Positions 1 through 11,464 of a DNA stretch of 64,000 nucleotides are shown piece by piece. The notes below the pieces were generated by a model. That model was not told the DNA's origin, did no database searches, and was given only the letters and a program-made list of their open reading frames with translations. The stretch comes from Echria macrotheca (Eukaryota > Ascomycota > Sordariomycetes > Sordariales > Schizotheciaceae), in assembly GCA_030411725.1 (NCBI GenBank), contig MU839837.1, forward strand, positions 1,178,001-1,242,000. The letters are read 5' to 3'. Both the position numbers and the translations under genes were made by a program. Within the stretch, counting starts at the first letter, position 1. Each line of letters begins with the position of its first letter.

Positions 1-516
1 AGGACAGATGAGAGACTGACAGTCGAGACCGGATCCGGAACTGGCAGGTTTGTACGGTACAAGCCTGGATCGTTGTCTTCAAGACAGATTAGAGTCTGGA
101 TGCTCGTGCTGCAAAACAAGCCAAGCAACAACTAAACCGTTTGAGGACACGGACAACTCTTTGCAAATTTATAGGTATCAACAAAGAACTACCTATCGAA
201 ATAGGGATTCAACGCCCGCCCACCACCAACCCTCCCAGAACCCCGAGCAACCCCCATGAAGCACGCCGGATACTAAATATCTATCCGTTGAATCTCGTGT
301 ACACGAAGCGAAGACACCCAACACCAAGGCAAGCAAAAACAAAAGGAATAGCTCGGGCAATCGTGCATTACAGCTAACGCAAGACCCGCCGGTAACACTC
401 CGGGATATCACACCCAAAGTGGCAACGTTAACCATCCTCAACCCAAACTCCGATCCGTGAATCACACAGCTGAGCGTAAGTCTTGTAACTTGCTCTCCCC
501 CAGACGCCGAATGTAA
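1..516. other. Intergenic, 3' flank of the Ca2+-ATPase gene
   Basis: I see no coding region here. The stretch lies downstream of the stop codon of the minus-strand Ca2+-ATPase and probably includes its 3' UTR. Short open frames on both strands have no recognisable content. Confidence 0.5.
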
Positions 517-3500
517 TCACTTCTTCTCGTGAACCTTGATCTCCGCCAGTGACCCCTTGACTTTCAACTCGTGCTCCTTCACCTTGCGCTTGGCCTTGAC
601 TTTCTGGTCGTGCATGTACTGCCGGAACGACCGCCGAATATTCGAACGCGCCCGCTCGCCGCGCAACGACGTGAGGATCCGCAGAGGCGGCTGGAACGGC
701 TCCTCGTGCGATGACTTCTGCTTCGTCGGCTCTCTGCTAGGCACCGGCGTTCCGGCCTCGGTATCACTCTCCACCTTGTCCTTGCCTGGCTTCTTCCACG
801 GCCAGCGGATGTTAATGTGTGGGATGAGCACCTCGGCCCACCGGTCGGGCACCTTGCGGATGATTGCACCCCACGGAAGGGAGATGGCACCCAGACCAAT
901 AGACATGCCCCATTCCTTGCCGTTCAGGGGCACGATCTTGAAAGCTTGACCACCCACAAAAATGATGAGGACCTGTCCGCCGATCATGATGGCGTTGATA
1001 ACCAGGAAAAACCAGTTCTTGGTGATCCCCTCGAATACGTTCAGCTTATTGTCGAGGCGGCGATTGTTGAGTTCGTTGAAGATCTGAAGCCACACAAACG
1101 TGTTGAAGACCAGTGTTTTGTGGTGGTCAATGTCCGACTGGTTCGACATGTCGTAGCCAAGAAGCGAGGAACCGCCAAAGTGAAGACACAAGCTGATAGC
1201 CAACTGACAAATAGCCTGGCCAAAGATCATCTTGTACATCCGCGTCGTGATGAGCGAAGCTGACTTCCGATCAGGCTTGCGGTCGAGGATGGAATGCGAA
1301 GGTGGATCGGTTGCCAGAGCAAGCGCGGCAAACGTGTCCATGATCAGGTTGACCCACAGAAGCTGAACGGCGTTGAGCACAGATTCTTCCTCACTGCTGG
1401 CAACGGCCGACACAAATGTGAGAACGACGGCAGTGATGTTGACAGTAAGTTGGAACTATGTCCTGTTAGCAATGCTTTCCCTTGGAGCCGCAAGAAGCTT
1501 GACTTACCTGCAAAAACTTTCGCACGGCATCGTTCACAGCTCTTCCCCAGCTGATACCCTTGACAATGGAGGCAAAGTTGTCATCCATAAGAATGATAGC
1601 AGCTGCCTCTTTGGCCACCTCAGTGCCGGCAATTCCCATGGCAAACCCAATATCGGCCATTTTCAGAGCCGGCGCATCATTCGTGCCATCACCCGTGACG
1701 GCAACGGTCTCGCCAAGGTCCTTTAGGGTCTTGACGAGAATACGCTTATCCTCAGGGCTGGAGCGAGCAAGGACCTGCAACTGGGGAACGAGTTTCTTGA
1801 GTTCCTCCTCGCTCTTTCGACGGAACACGGGCCCCTCCATGGCGATGCCGCCCTTCTCGGGAGTGTAGATACCACATTCCTTGGCGATGGCTTTGCCGGT
1901 GAGGAGATTGTCGCCGGTAACCATGCGCACCACAACGCCCGCACGCTGGCAGTCCTTGATCGCATCCTTGACGGTTGGCCGGAGAGGATCCTTGATGCCG
2001 TAGATAGCGACCAGCGTCATATCCTTATGAACCTTATTGAACTCCTTAGCGGTCAGCTCCGTGGCGCCTTGCAATTCCTGGGGGGGCCACGACTCGAAAT
2101 CCCGATACGAGGAGCCAATCGTGCGAAGCGTCTGGCCTGCATACGAAGTGATGGTCTCGGATAGCATCTCGCGGTCTTCATCGGTCAGGTCGGTGGTTGC
2201 AAGATCCTCGGACTCTGGATTGGTGATCACCTTTGTGCACTGAGCCAACAGAATCTCCGAGGCACCCTTGACATATGCGCGGAACTTTCCGTTGGGGAGC
2301 TTGACAATTGTCGCCATGTACTTGACAGCCGAGTCGAACGGCACGACCTGCTCAATGTTGGCGTTAGACCGCTCCTCCTGCACAGGCGCAGCCCCGAGAT
2401 GGTCGCGGGTGAAGGTCAGAAGGGCAACCTCCGTCTTGGAACCAATATACGTCTGCTCGCCGTCGACGTCGCCCTCAAAGGCTGTCGAGTTGACGGCATT
2501 GGACTGGACCAGAAGTTGCTTGAGCTCGGAGCCAAGGCTCTTGGTGAACTCGGCAACGGGGACATTCGAGACAGTATTGGCAACCGTTGGTTTCTCATCC
2601 GGCTCTTCCAGGGGCGCTTCCGTCCCGCCAAAGCTGGTGCTCTTGCCCAAAGTCGTAGCCACCACGGTCATCTTGTTTTGTGTTAGGGTACCCGTCTTGT
2701 CGGTGCACACGGTGGTTGCGTTGCCCATGGTCTCGCAGGCCTTCAGAACGCGCACGAGATTGTTGTCACGCATCATGCGAGTTGTTGCAAAGGCCAGCGC
2801 AAGGGTAACGGCGAGGGGCAAACCCTCGGGAACAGCCACGACCACAACCGTAACCGAGGTGATGAACAGCCTCAAGAACGTCTGACCCTTCTGCGCAGGG
2901 GTGTCGGAGTTGTGAGGCAGCTCCGCGCAAAACTTGATGAGCAGCACAATGAACAACAGAAGGGCTGCACCACTGCCAAGCTTGGCGATCCAGTCGGCGA
3001 GACTGTTGAGTTTCTTCTGCAGAGGTGTATCCTCCTGCTCTGTCTGCATCGCCATCGTGATACGGCCATAGCTCGAGTTGACACCGACAGCTGTAACTAG
3101 AAACGTCCCTGTGCCTTCGTTGATCTTGCTGCCCGAGATGATGAATGGGTCCAGCTTCTCCAGGTCGGATCGCGGGTTGCCTCCGTTGGCGACTTCTTGC
3201 AGCGCAGCAAAGACCTCGTCGCCCCCGACCTTCTTCAACAAGTCAGATTCGCCCGTCGCCGACGACTCGTCGCACTTGACGCCGTGGCCCGAGATGAAGA
3301 TGCCGTCAACAGGAACCAGATCGCCAGTGCTCAGGTGCATCACGTCTCCGACCATCACGTCAAAGACCGAGATTTCGACAGATTTGCCTGATCGGACCAC
3401 CTTGACGGTGCGGTCGTTGTGTTTCTGGTTGAGCTTGTTGAACTGCCTTTCCATCTGCCAGTCGTTCAGCGTGCCCACGACCACGACGATGACAATGGCG

Positions 3501-4383
3501 ACCATAATCGCCACACCCTCGACCCACTCGACCTTAGGCGTTCCATCTTCGTGCTGAACTCCAAACGTCTGGTACAGCCCGAGCGCAAGAGAGACCACGG
3601 CGGCAATCGTCAGCAAGATCAAGACCTTGTCGTTGTACGTTATCCAAGCGAGCTGCAGGAGCGTTTTGCTCTTCTTCTCCGGAAGTCTGTTGTCCCTGAA
3701 GACGCGCTTTCGATCGGCAAACGGCGTTCCAGGTGCTGATGACGGTGGTGGCGGCAAGCCCGCAGGATTGTCGCCATTGGGGACGGGCACGGTGTTGCCG
3801 TTAGCACCATACGGCGGGGTATTCTTTGGCGCGACATCTTGGAATGTCACCACGCCGTCGACATCTGTTTCGTCGACGCTTAGACCCGACTTAATATCGG
3901 TGCGTAGACCCTTTTCCAGACCGGCAAGGCCGCCGAGGGCGTAGAAGGCGTCGAGGCTCTTTGGATTGAGGAGCTTGGACAGTTGACCGGGCGAGAACGC
4001 GAACTTATTGTTCTCCACCACAAACATGTCCTCCGTCCCTGGATCGGGAGTCAGGGCATCCTCAAGGTCAAGCCGGAAGCCGGCACCGTGGCCGGGCTTG
4101 GCAGTCGACTGCGAGGCATCTCCGTGCCGGGAGGGAGGGGTGGAGCTCGGCTACAATTGGATGTTAGCTCATCAGTTCGTCGATGCCATCGATCCATTGC
4201 AGCCCGTGGAAGATCTTCCTGGCCGCGTCGAAAGGCCTTGAGGCAGGAGACATAGCTGTCGCTTGACACTGTCTTGGCCATTGGGATGCGCGCCGCGAGG
4301 TGGGCTGCAGGGGAAGACGCGTCAAGAGCAAGAGAAAGCTGTTTACGTACCTTGCTGCCGGGTCCAGGGTCTGTATCTGCCAT
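517..4383 (-). CDS. PMC1: Calcium-transporting P-type ATPase (PMCA/Pmc1 type)
   Basis: ATP-driven Ca2+ pump (P2B type) expected to move cytosolic Ca2+ into the vacuole or out of the cell; Neurospora nca-2 and yeast PMC1 are the family references. Exons are complement(517..1455, 1508..4150, 4351..4383), giving 1,204 aa. The 52-nt intron has a GTAAGT donor, a CTAAC branch site and a TAG acceptor; the first intron is 200 nt. Visible hallmarks are the actuator motif TGES, the PEGLP membrane motif, the phosphorylation motif DKTGT with Asp about residue 495, and the hinge motif TGDGTNDAP. Ten hydrophobic segments fit the family fold. The N-terminus is Pro/Ser-rich and starts MADTDPGPGSK. The C-terminal tail is very basic, which is unlike plant pumps with an N-terminal calmodulin site and could hold a regulatory region; that last point is inference. 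Family identity is secure; membrane location is not shown by the sequence. Confidence 0.95.
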
Positions 4384-5672
4384 GCGAATCAAAGGATGCC
4401 AACAATTATGTCTATTCGATTGAGAAATAGACGTATTGAGAAGCGGCCAGAACAGAGAGGAAGAGAGAGCTGAAAGGCCTAAAACTTATTTGGGAAAGAG
4501 CAACAACCCACGAGAACCTGCCACAGAGGCCTCTCAACAAACAAGCCAGTTCCTTGCGTTGGAATTCGTCTGAAGCGACGTCAGTGCTTGCTTGCTGAAG
4601 TCGTCTTGGCGTCAGGTACACCCGATGTACCCCGCTCTCACACAGTGTTTGCCTCGCTGCCTGACGCGAATCTTGGCGCTATGAAGGCGCTGTAATCGTG
4701 ACGAATCCGCCGTGGCTGGGTCTCGGCAGACTGTCGGAGCACTGTGTATGGCAGCGACGGGTACCCGCACGAGACAGTCGAAAATGCCCAGCTGCTTGGC
4801 TTCACTTGGCAAGACGGTTCACCACTTGGCTCTCGAGGATCTTCATTCTAGGCCTTCTTGGCGTATGCGCTGCCAGCAAAGTGAGCGTCATCATTGCTGG
4901 ACGTGGGACAAAGCCGAAATCACGGCGGTTGCACTCGCCCAACGCGAAGAATCGGCGACCGTTTGACGCTTCGCCCTGTGGTCATCTGATCTGTCGGCCC
5001 CGGTCCCGAATGGCTGGAACAGACTGGTGCCCAACGGTTTCCGATGCAGAAAATTGCGAAAGTGGAAACCCGCGCAAAAGTCTGCCTCATCAAACGAGAT
5101 CAACTGAGAACCCCGCCAAATATCAGGCGTTTCTACACTAGTGGGCTGAGGTGACACAGCGGATCAGATTGCGGCTTTCATCAAACAGCGCGGGGCAGCA
5201 GCTCACTCGCCAAACGGGGGCGGCTTGTGCTGATTGGCCCTAATTTCGGGGTCGGAGGCCTCTGTCATCGCTTCAACCTGCGATTTGGAACCAATGACAA
5301 TTTGCGACACCAGCACAAGGAGGCGGCACCGAGCAACAAACAAGAGATGCACGTCTTGGCGTTGCAGCGGTCAAGCTTTTTGGCTGCGCATCCATCCATG
5401 ACTTGGCTATGCTGCCACTGGGACCAACTCCACAGAACACACCATCGCCACAGTCGACGTACTGGTACGGATACGCTGGTTCAGAGCAAACACGAGCGGG
5501 CGACAGTCCAAGCATTTCCGAACCAGCACCGTCCGCAGCATGCATCCGCCATCCGAGGAACCGAGCGCACCAAAGAAGCTGTCAGGGTATTATTTGGCTT
5601 TCAGAAGAAATTATGAATACGTCTTTTCAGCCGACTCCAGGGCATATGCGCGTCACTATTACGACTTAAGCC
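4384..5672. other. Intergenic region between Ca2+-ATPase and carboxypeptidase
   Basis: About 1.3 kb with no supported gene. It should hold the promoter of the minus-strand Ca2+-ATPase (near 4384) and the 3' UTR of the carboxypeptidase (near 5672). The open frames here are short, overlap on both strands and show no domain. Confidence 0.5.
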
Positions 5673-7007
5673 TCAGCCGAGCCTCGCAGCTTCCAACAGA
5701 AACTCCATCAGGCCCGCCCCAACATCCATCATGTTGAAGTTGTGCATCGGCACCGTCGGATAGAAAGAACAGAGCGCATCCCTGTTGTACTGCCCAAACT
5801 CGATGGTGATCGCATCCGCAGTCTTCTTCGAGCTGTCCACCAGGGACCGATACATGACGTGGTCCGTCACCACCCCAGTAGTAGGATATAACCCGACGGA
5901 TATCTGCGCCGTATAGCTCCGACCCGCCGCCCCGAGCATACCGTCAGCCACCCGGGACGACAGGATAGTGATCCTATCGAGTCGCTGCTGCTCGATGTAT
6001 TCCGCGTACACATATCCTTTGGCCAAGTCATCGGGCACCGCACCGCGCTTCCCGTCGTATGAACGGTTCAGCAAGTTCATACTCGGGTCCCGGACCTGGT
6101 TGGTGTCATGCCCCCATGCGTACAAGATCTGGGTGGCGTGCGAGTGCAGGTCTGCCATCCAGCGCAAGTCGGGCATCTGGTCCATCACCCAGTCTATGTT
6201 CCTCGCCTCCGGCTCAGAGAGGGGCGCCGTCCCGTGGAAGACTTCGCTCTCCGGGTCATCTGAGACCGAGAGGATGTCGTCGCTAATGGGTGCCATCTCT
6301 TTCCGGAAATCCCAGACCGACGCGAAGTTGCGGTTGAGGTCGACGCCGGTCGTGGCGTCTGTGTCGTTAGGTCTAGCGCTGGCCGGGTTGCGGTTCTTGC
6401 GCCAACATCCGTTGGTCGCATGATCGAACGCGACTCCGTCCGGGTTGACGAGCGGGAGGACGACAAGCCCGTGGGATAACGCTGTCAGGACGTCCTGCGC
6501 GGTATACGACATTCCGCCGTACACCAACCCCGTGCCCTCACGTTGCGCCCAGAGCAGATCGGCGACGAAGTTGATGAGATGGTCCGGCCCGCCGCGTTCT
6601 CGAGCATGGATGCCCGCCTGAAGGAGAACCGTCGGTCCAGCTTTACCAGGCATCTTCAGGCCGTACATGGTTCTGTTCTCGAAAGTTTTGAGGGGCAGCT
6701 CGAAATATGTGAGGTTGAACTCGTTGACGAGCCCAAGGGTCGCGGACTGGATCTGATCCATGCTGTAGAAGGAGGTGAAGTTGGCACCCGTTTGGCTTCC
6801 GATTCCCCGCGGCGCGACGGTTCCGTTTTTGAAGCGGTCGCCCAAACCTCTGGGAATTGTGCCATCGTTCGTCTTGTTGGTTTGCGCGCGCTGACGACGA
6901 TGAAGGATAGGCAGGTTGTGACGGAAGCCGCGAAGTTCCTCCTCCGTGAGACAGGCTGACGCAAGGAGTCCCTGCGCTAGCAGGCATACAAAAGCTGTGG
7001 CTCTCAT
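5673..7007 (-). CDS. Secreted M14-family zinc carboxypeptidase
   Basis: Metallo-carboxypeptidase that removes C-terminal residues from peptides, probably outside the cell. It is a single exon of 444 aa. The N-terminus (MRATAFVCLLAQGLLASAC) is a clear signal peptide, followed by a propeptide-like stretch containing HRRQR, a possible processing site. Zn2+ ligands are visible as H134 and E137 in the motif GIHARE and H288 in DLHSH. Other M14 marks are VNPDGV (187-192), DLNRNF (223-228) and the catalytic Glu in IEFGQ (E403). Usual M14 residues are all present, so it should be active. Fungal M14A pro-enzymes are about 420-450 aa, in agreement. Substrate preference cannot be read with confidence. 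The gene is transcribed in the same direction as the Ca2+-ATPase but is separated from it by 1.3 kb, so no functional link is implied. Confidence 0.92.
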   Translation of the reverse strand: MRATAFVCLLAQGLLASACLTEEELRGFRHNLPILHRRQRAQTNKTNDGTIPRGLGDRFKNGTVAPRGIGSQTGANFTSFYSMDQIQSATLGLVNEFNLTYFELPLKTFENRTMYGLKMPGKAGPTVLLQAGIHARERGGPDHLINFVADLLWAQREGTGLVYGGMSYTAQDVLTALSHGLVVLPLVNPDGVAFDHATNGCWRKNRNPASARPNDTDATTGVDLNRNFASVWDFRKEMAPISDDILSVSDDPESEVFHGTAPLSEPEARNIDWVMDQMPDLRWMADLHSHATQILYAWGHDTNQVRDPSMNLLNRSYDGKRGAVPDDLAKGYVYAEYIEQQRLDRITILSSRVADGMLGAAGRSYTAQISVGLYPTTGVVTDHVMYRSLVDSSKKTADAITIEFGQYNRDALCSFYPTVPMHNFNMMDVGAGLMEFLLEAARLG

Positions 7008-8302
7008 CGCGGTTGTTGTGCTCGACCTTGGACTGTTAGTTCACACAGTGACGCAGGTCCCCGAGTCTCTTATACTCAGCAGAGAACCCACAAAGTCTCG
7101 ACGGATGACCCACCTAGCAACCATCACGAGGACGCAGCGATATGAACACCACTGCTTTGCATAGATGATGTCCACAAAATTTCCTTGGGGCACCAATGGG
7201 AGACAGCTTCCGCACCTTCTACAAATTCATGCGATTTAAGTTGGATCTCTCGCGAGCGGCACGGAACGAAACCTTGGCGCGGGTACAGCAGCCCGTCAAC
7301 AGGTGACAGTCATCGCCCTCTAATTCTTCTTGAAACCGGTCAGCAGGAGGTCGGCCTGCATTTGGAAGATGTTTGTGCTATGGCTGCGCCGTGCAACAAC
7401 AGATCCGGTATATGAAAAGCAAGCATTGATGGCATATCCGGGCCGAAGACCACCCACGGACGCGGGATCAACATGATCCGCCAAGCGGAAGATCGGGTGC
7501 CGCACTGTTCTCTACCGGTGCATATACCCTTGATGGAATACGGCTGCTTCCGCGCCGTGCCAGAGAAAACAGCTCAGCTGGGCTTTATCTCAGATGGAGA
7601 GACCAGTTTTAATCCCTAGCGGTCTTTGAGAGTTGGTCGTATCTTTACTGAAAGATATCGGAAACTACATCAGTAATCAACTCACATTTCTAGCGAGTCA
7701 AGCTGGGACAGCCTGGTCGGTGCACGACCTTTTTCTTTTCAGAGGGTCACATCGCAACGGGCACGCCAATCTGTTATCAGCACCGTCTCGAAGTGCCTGT
7801 GAAGCACCCAACACCATTACATGAGCACCGGAATACCGCAGATACTCCAGTTGTTCGTGAGAGCGGGATCCTCGGGATTGGAGACAGTTGCTCCTATCCA
7901 CTTCAAACGGGGAGCAGGGCCAGAACCCGCAAGTCTGGAGTGTGGCGCCACCCCTTACACTACGAACAATCGCCAACCATGATGAGGATGGCTCGCCGTC
8001 GCGCGGGGTCATCGTCACCCCCTTCGGCACACCTGATCCAATATTCTGCTTCCAAAATGGGAATTACAGCCCGCGCTATGCTCAAAACGGCCTCATGTGG
8101 CTTGGGCCAGGCCCTCACAGCCTGATGGGTTCAGCTCCCACTACTGAACTCCAGAGGAGGACGAGATAAGAAGACTAACGTCCGCACTAGATAAATCTGG
8201 CAGGCTCCGGGCTGTGTTCACGCATGTGGCGCCGGCCACGGTCACATCCACGATTCAACCCCTCAACCTTTTCACTTCACCGCGGGACACCAAGCTTGCG
8301 AC
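7008..8302. other. Divergent intergenic region
   Basis: About 1.3 kb between the start codons of the minus-strand carboxypeptidase and the plus-strand membrane protein, so it contains both promoters. I see no conserved protein, tRNA or long repeat in it. Confidence 0.5.
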
Positions 8303-10490
8303 ATGCGCGACGGCCCATATCCAAAAGCAGACGCCGACATCGTCTCATCCGAGACTTGGCCAGACATGCACATCAGAAAGGCGGACGGTCCGGCCCTGGA
8401 CGGTCCGGCTCTGGAAGGCCCGGCTCTGAACGACCCTGCATCGCACGCTGGGCTTGTAGCCCGTATCGGGAGAATCTCATCGACCCTGTTGGTATTCTCG
8501 TTCCCGGTGTGCTTCGGGTGTCTAGGATTTCTCTCATTTCTGTGGGTGGCCGACTCTACGAACCCAACTTGGCAGAAAATCATTCTCGCTGGGTGGGCGA
8601 CTCGGTCCATCACCATCACGTCGCTTGCTCTGAGGTGGGCGACCACAGTGCAGGCGACGCTGTGCACCTCGATGCTCGCGGCCATCCTCCTCCAGAGAGA
8701 TGCAGTTCCCCTGTCCTCGGCCGCCGCCGTCTCGCTCTTCCGGTTCGACAATACCGGCCCCTGGCCGCTGCTAAGCAACATGGTCACACAGCAGCGCCGT
8801 GTGTTTAGTCTGATCGGCCTTCTGGTCGGCCTGCTCAGCATCACCACGCTCGCCTTGCAGTTTGCATCGACAGCTTTGCTCTCGCAGGTCGGCCAGGCTG
8901 TACTTCCCGTTCCGACAACGGTAGCGAAAACCCTCTACGCAGCCGACCCGGACGGTTTCTCGTTTGGTTCACAACTCTCATCCACCCCTTCTTTCTTGGC
9001 GACGACGCCGGCCGGGTTTCCGGCTTTTGCCGAATGGATCTCGGATGGCGGCTCTCCCGCCAGACCGCCGGTGTACGGAGAGTTTGCCCCAAGCAGTGGG
9101 CCCGGCATCGCAGATACGGGGACCGTCATGCGCGCATTTCTTCCGATCCGTGCTCCCGAGGAGCGCAGCCGGCTTACTGAGTATCGCGGATTTGGAACCG
9201 TGCTGGATACGCGGGTCGTGTGCATGCGCCCGAAGCTGACGGACGCCGTCTACTCAACGGGCAGCGGCTTTCAGGTCCGCGGCCTGATCGAGCCCGATGT
9301 GAAACCGCCAGGGCTCTGGGAGGCCCGTGACCTTCAAGGGGGGACCAACTTCTCGAGACCCTTCAACTGCGACTTCGCCGCGGCTGCCGTCAATGATTAC
9401 ACAGTCAGGCATGGCTGGCCGCTGGCGATATGTATCCCTTCGTTCGGCACTGGCACGAGACAAGGTAAGGTCCTAGCTTGTGTGGATTGTTGAGGGACAA
9501 AATGTCAGCTAATAATACTAATGATGCATGTTTTAAGGCATTCCGTCTGTAATGGACCCGGATGGACGCGGTGACCTCCGCGACGAGTACGAATACACGT
9601 ATATCCTGATCAATGCGACGATGAGCGAATATGTCACGACACTGGACGGGTCCGACGTGTGGCAGACGCTCTCACTTCAAGCCGTCGACTACGACAAAGA
9701 TAAGGTCACTCTGCAGATCACGCTGTGCATGACCGCCATCGAAGGGCAGGAGATGGAGATCGAGGCCACCAGGCCGACGCCGATTCCGCCGGAACCAATC
9801 CTGAGCTGGAACACGTCGGTCTACGCCTACGACGCCGCCGCCGTTCTCCGGCAGCTCGGAGCCGGACCCTCTTCGCCCGCGGAGCGAGGCATCCTCGCCC
9901 TCACCCGCCGGTCGTCGTGGAAATGGCCAACGTGGCCCGAGTCCCTGAGTCTCACGGGTGGCGGTTTCTCGACCACGTTTGCCCTCGAGACGATGCGTTC
10001 GCTGTACTCCAGCACATCCAACGCGGCGCAATACACCATCCTCGCCCAGATGGGCAGGGATACACGGAATCCCGCCCTAGCGCTGCAGGCGTTCCTGACC
10101 ACGCTGTGTGCCGTCTGCTACTATGACCGGATCAGCCTGTTCGACGTCGCTGCGCCGTCTGACCAGGTGACGTTGGTTCAAGTCACCCGCCCTCTGGAGT
10201 GGCCCGCCTTCATTGCCGTCGCCGGAGTCGTCGTGCTTCATCTGCTCTTGGTGTTACTTGTCATCGTGGTGTTCTGCGTCAGAGGAAGGCTGAGTCGGAT
10301 CGGGAATGCGTGGTCGTCTGTTGCGCAGCTGCTGGGGCCGACGACCGAGGGCTGGATCAGGGACGTGAACGGCATGGACGACCGCGCGGTCGAGTCGTGG
10401 CTCAGGGTCTGCGGGATGGACAAGGCCCTAGTCGGGGTGGAGCAGGTCGGAGGCAGAGCGCAGTTGGTTGAGAAGGTCAAGAAATCGTAG
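8303..10490 (+). CDS. Fungal membrane protein of unknown function
   Basis: Exons 8303..9464 and 9538..10490 give 704 aa. The 73-nt intron has a GTAAGG donor, a TACTAAT-like branch site and a TTAAG acceptor, and the frame stays open across it. I do not recognise a named family. There are hydrophobic segments near residues 55-80 and 175-205, a long polar part typical of an extracellular domain, and one strong hydrophobic segment close to the C-terminus, followed by a charged tail of about 80 residues. The N-terminus carries a short repeat (GPALDGPALEGPALND). The arrangement (TM pair, large ectodomain with scattered Cys, C-terminal TM) resembles the protein encoded at 14574-16863 on the other strand. 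Start codon ATG at 8303 is the first in frame. Confidence 0.8.
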
Positions 10491-10678
10491 GGGTTTCTCG
10501 ACCAGTTGCTTTCTCTCCCTCTACCTAGTCTACATGCGAGGGGTCTTCTCAAGCATAGATTGGTTTGCACCTCCATTCCTTCCAATCTTTGGACCAACTC
10601 TAGTACCAAGCGCACGTCTATACTCATCAGCGCCCCCAAAAGGATGCCTCGATTACAATTAGGTACCCAGCTATCTGC

Positions 10679-11464
10679 TCAAGGCCACTTCACATCCCGC
10701 CAATCAATCCCCCTCACATCCTCATAACACCGAATCGTCTGCGCCTCGGCCCACGCCGCCTTCACCTCGTCGCCCAACGCCTCGCCATCCCCAACCGCCT
10801 CCTCGTCGGACACACACTGCGGGATCAGCTCGACATGCAAACACCCCGCCGGCACATGCAGCGAGTAATCCGGCCCCCAACTAGTCCAAGCCAACACATC
10901 GAGCGTCAGTTTCCCTTCCACCGTCGTCGTATTACAGAGGATATAATCCACAAAGAGCCCCTGCGTGGTCGGCCACGCGCGCGGCACGCTCTGCCCCTCC
11001 TCCTCGGGGATGATGACCATGCCCTCGGTCGCATTCTGCCCCAAGTCCATGCGGACCTGCGTCTCGAACGGGCCCGTGTTCCCGACGCTGTCCCAGAGCT
11101 GCAGGGGCTGCAGGTGCTTCCTGTCGTCGGAGACGGCCTGCGTGTACATGAAGTACTCGGCGTTGGTCGTGCCCGGCGGGAATTCGGGGTTGGGCGTCTG
11201 GAAGAAGACGGTGCCGCTGCCGGCGGGGAGGGAGACGGCGCGGAAGGAGGTGGGCGAGGACGGGTCGTCGCGGAGACGGCCTATCTCGAGGCCGTGCGAG
11301 GGCGGGGTGAAGTCTAGGGCTGGGCGGGTGACGTTTACGATTAGGCGGTAGGCCTTTGAGGTTGAGACCTGCGAGGCGGATCGGGGAGGGATGAGGGTGA
11401 GGGGGGTGCTGAGGGCTTGGTGGGCGGTGGCTAGCGCCAGGACTGCGAAAGAGAGGGTGTGCAT
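10679..11464 (-). CDS. Small secreted protein (DUF7907-like)
   Basis: Single exon of 261 aa starting at the ATG at 11464, where a signal peptide begins (MHTLSFAVLALATAHQALS). An in-frame ATG further upstream (11548) would add 28 polar residues before the signal peptide and is less likely. The mature part is rich in beta-strand-like segments and contains AYRLIVNVT, a feature I associate with fungal proteins of the DUF7907 type; this family call is from memory and tentative. Potential N-glycosylation sites are present (NVT, NAT, NTT). No catalytic motif is visible. It converges with the membrane protein gene ending at 10490, leaving 188 nt between stop codons. A cell-surface or secreted role is inference from the signal peptide alone. 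Confidence 0.8.
   Translation of the reverse strand: MHTLSFAVLALATAHQALSTPLTLIPPRSASQVSTSKAYRLIVNVTRPALDFTPPSHGLEIGRLRDDPSSPTSFRAVSLPAGSGTVFFQTPNPEFPPGTTNAEYFMYTQAVSDDRKHLQPLQLWDSVGNTGPFETQVRMDLGQNATEGMVIIPEEEGQSVPRAWPTTQGLFVDYILCNTTTVEGKLTLDVLAWTSWGPDYSLHVPAGCLHVELIPQCVSDEEAVGDGEALGDEVKAAWAEAQTIRCYEDVRGIDWRDVKWP

Noticed and set aside
4051..4392. Read-through of the first Ca2+-ATPase exon into the intron
   Set aside because: The intron has a proper GTACGT donor and TTGTAG acceptor and splicing restores the pump frame; read-through ends in a shifted frame.
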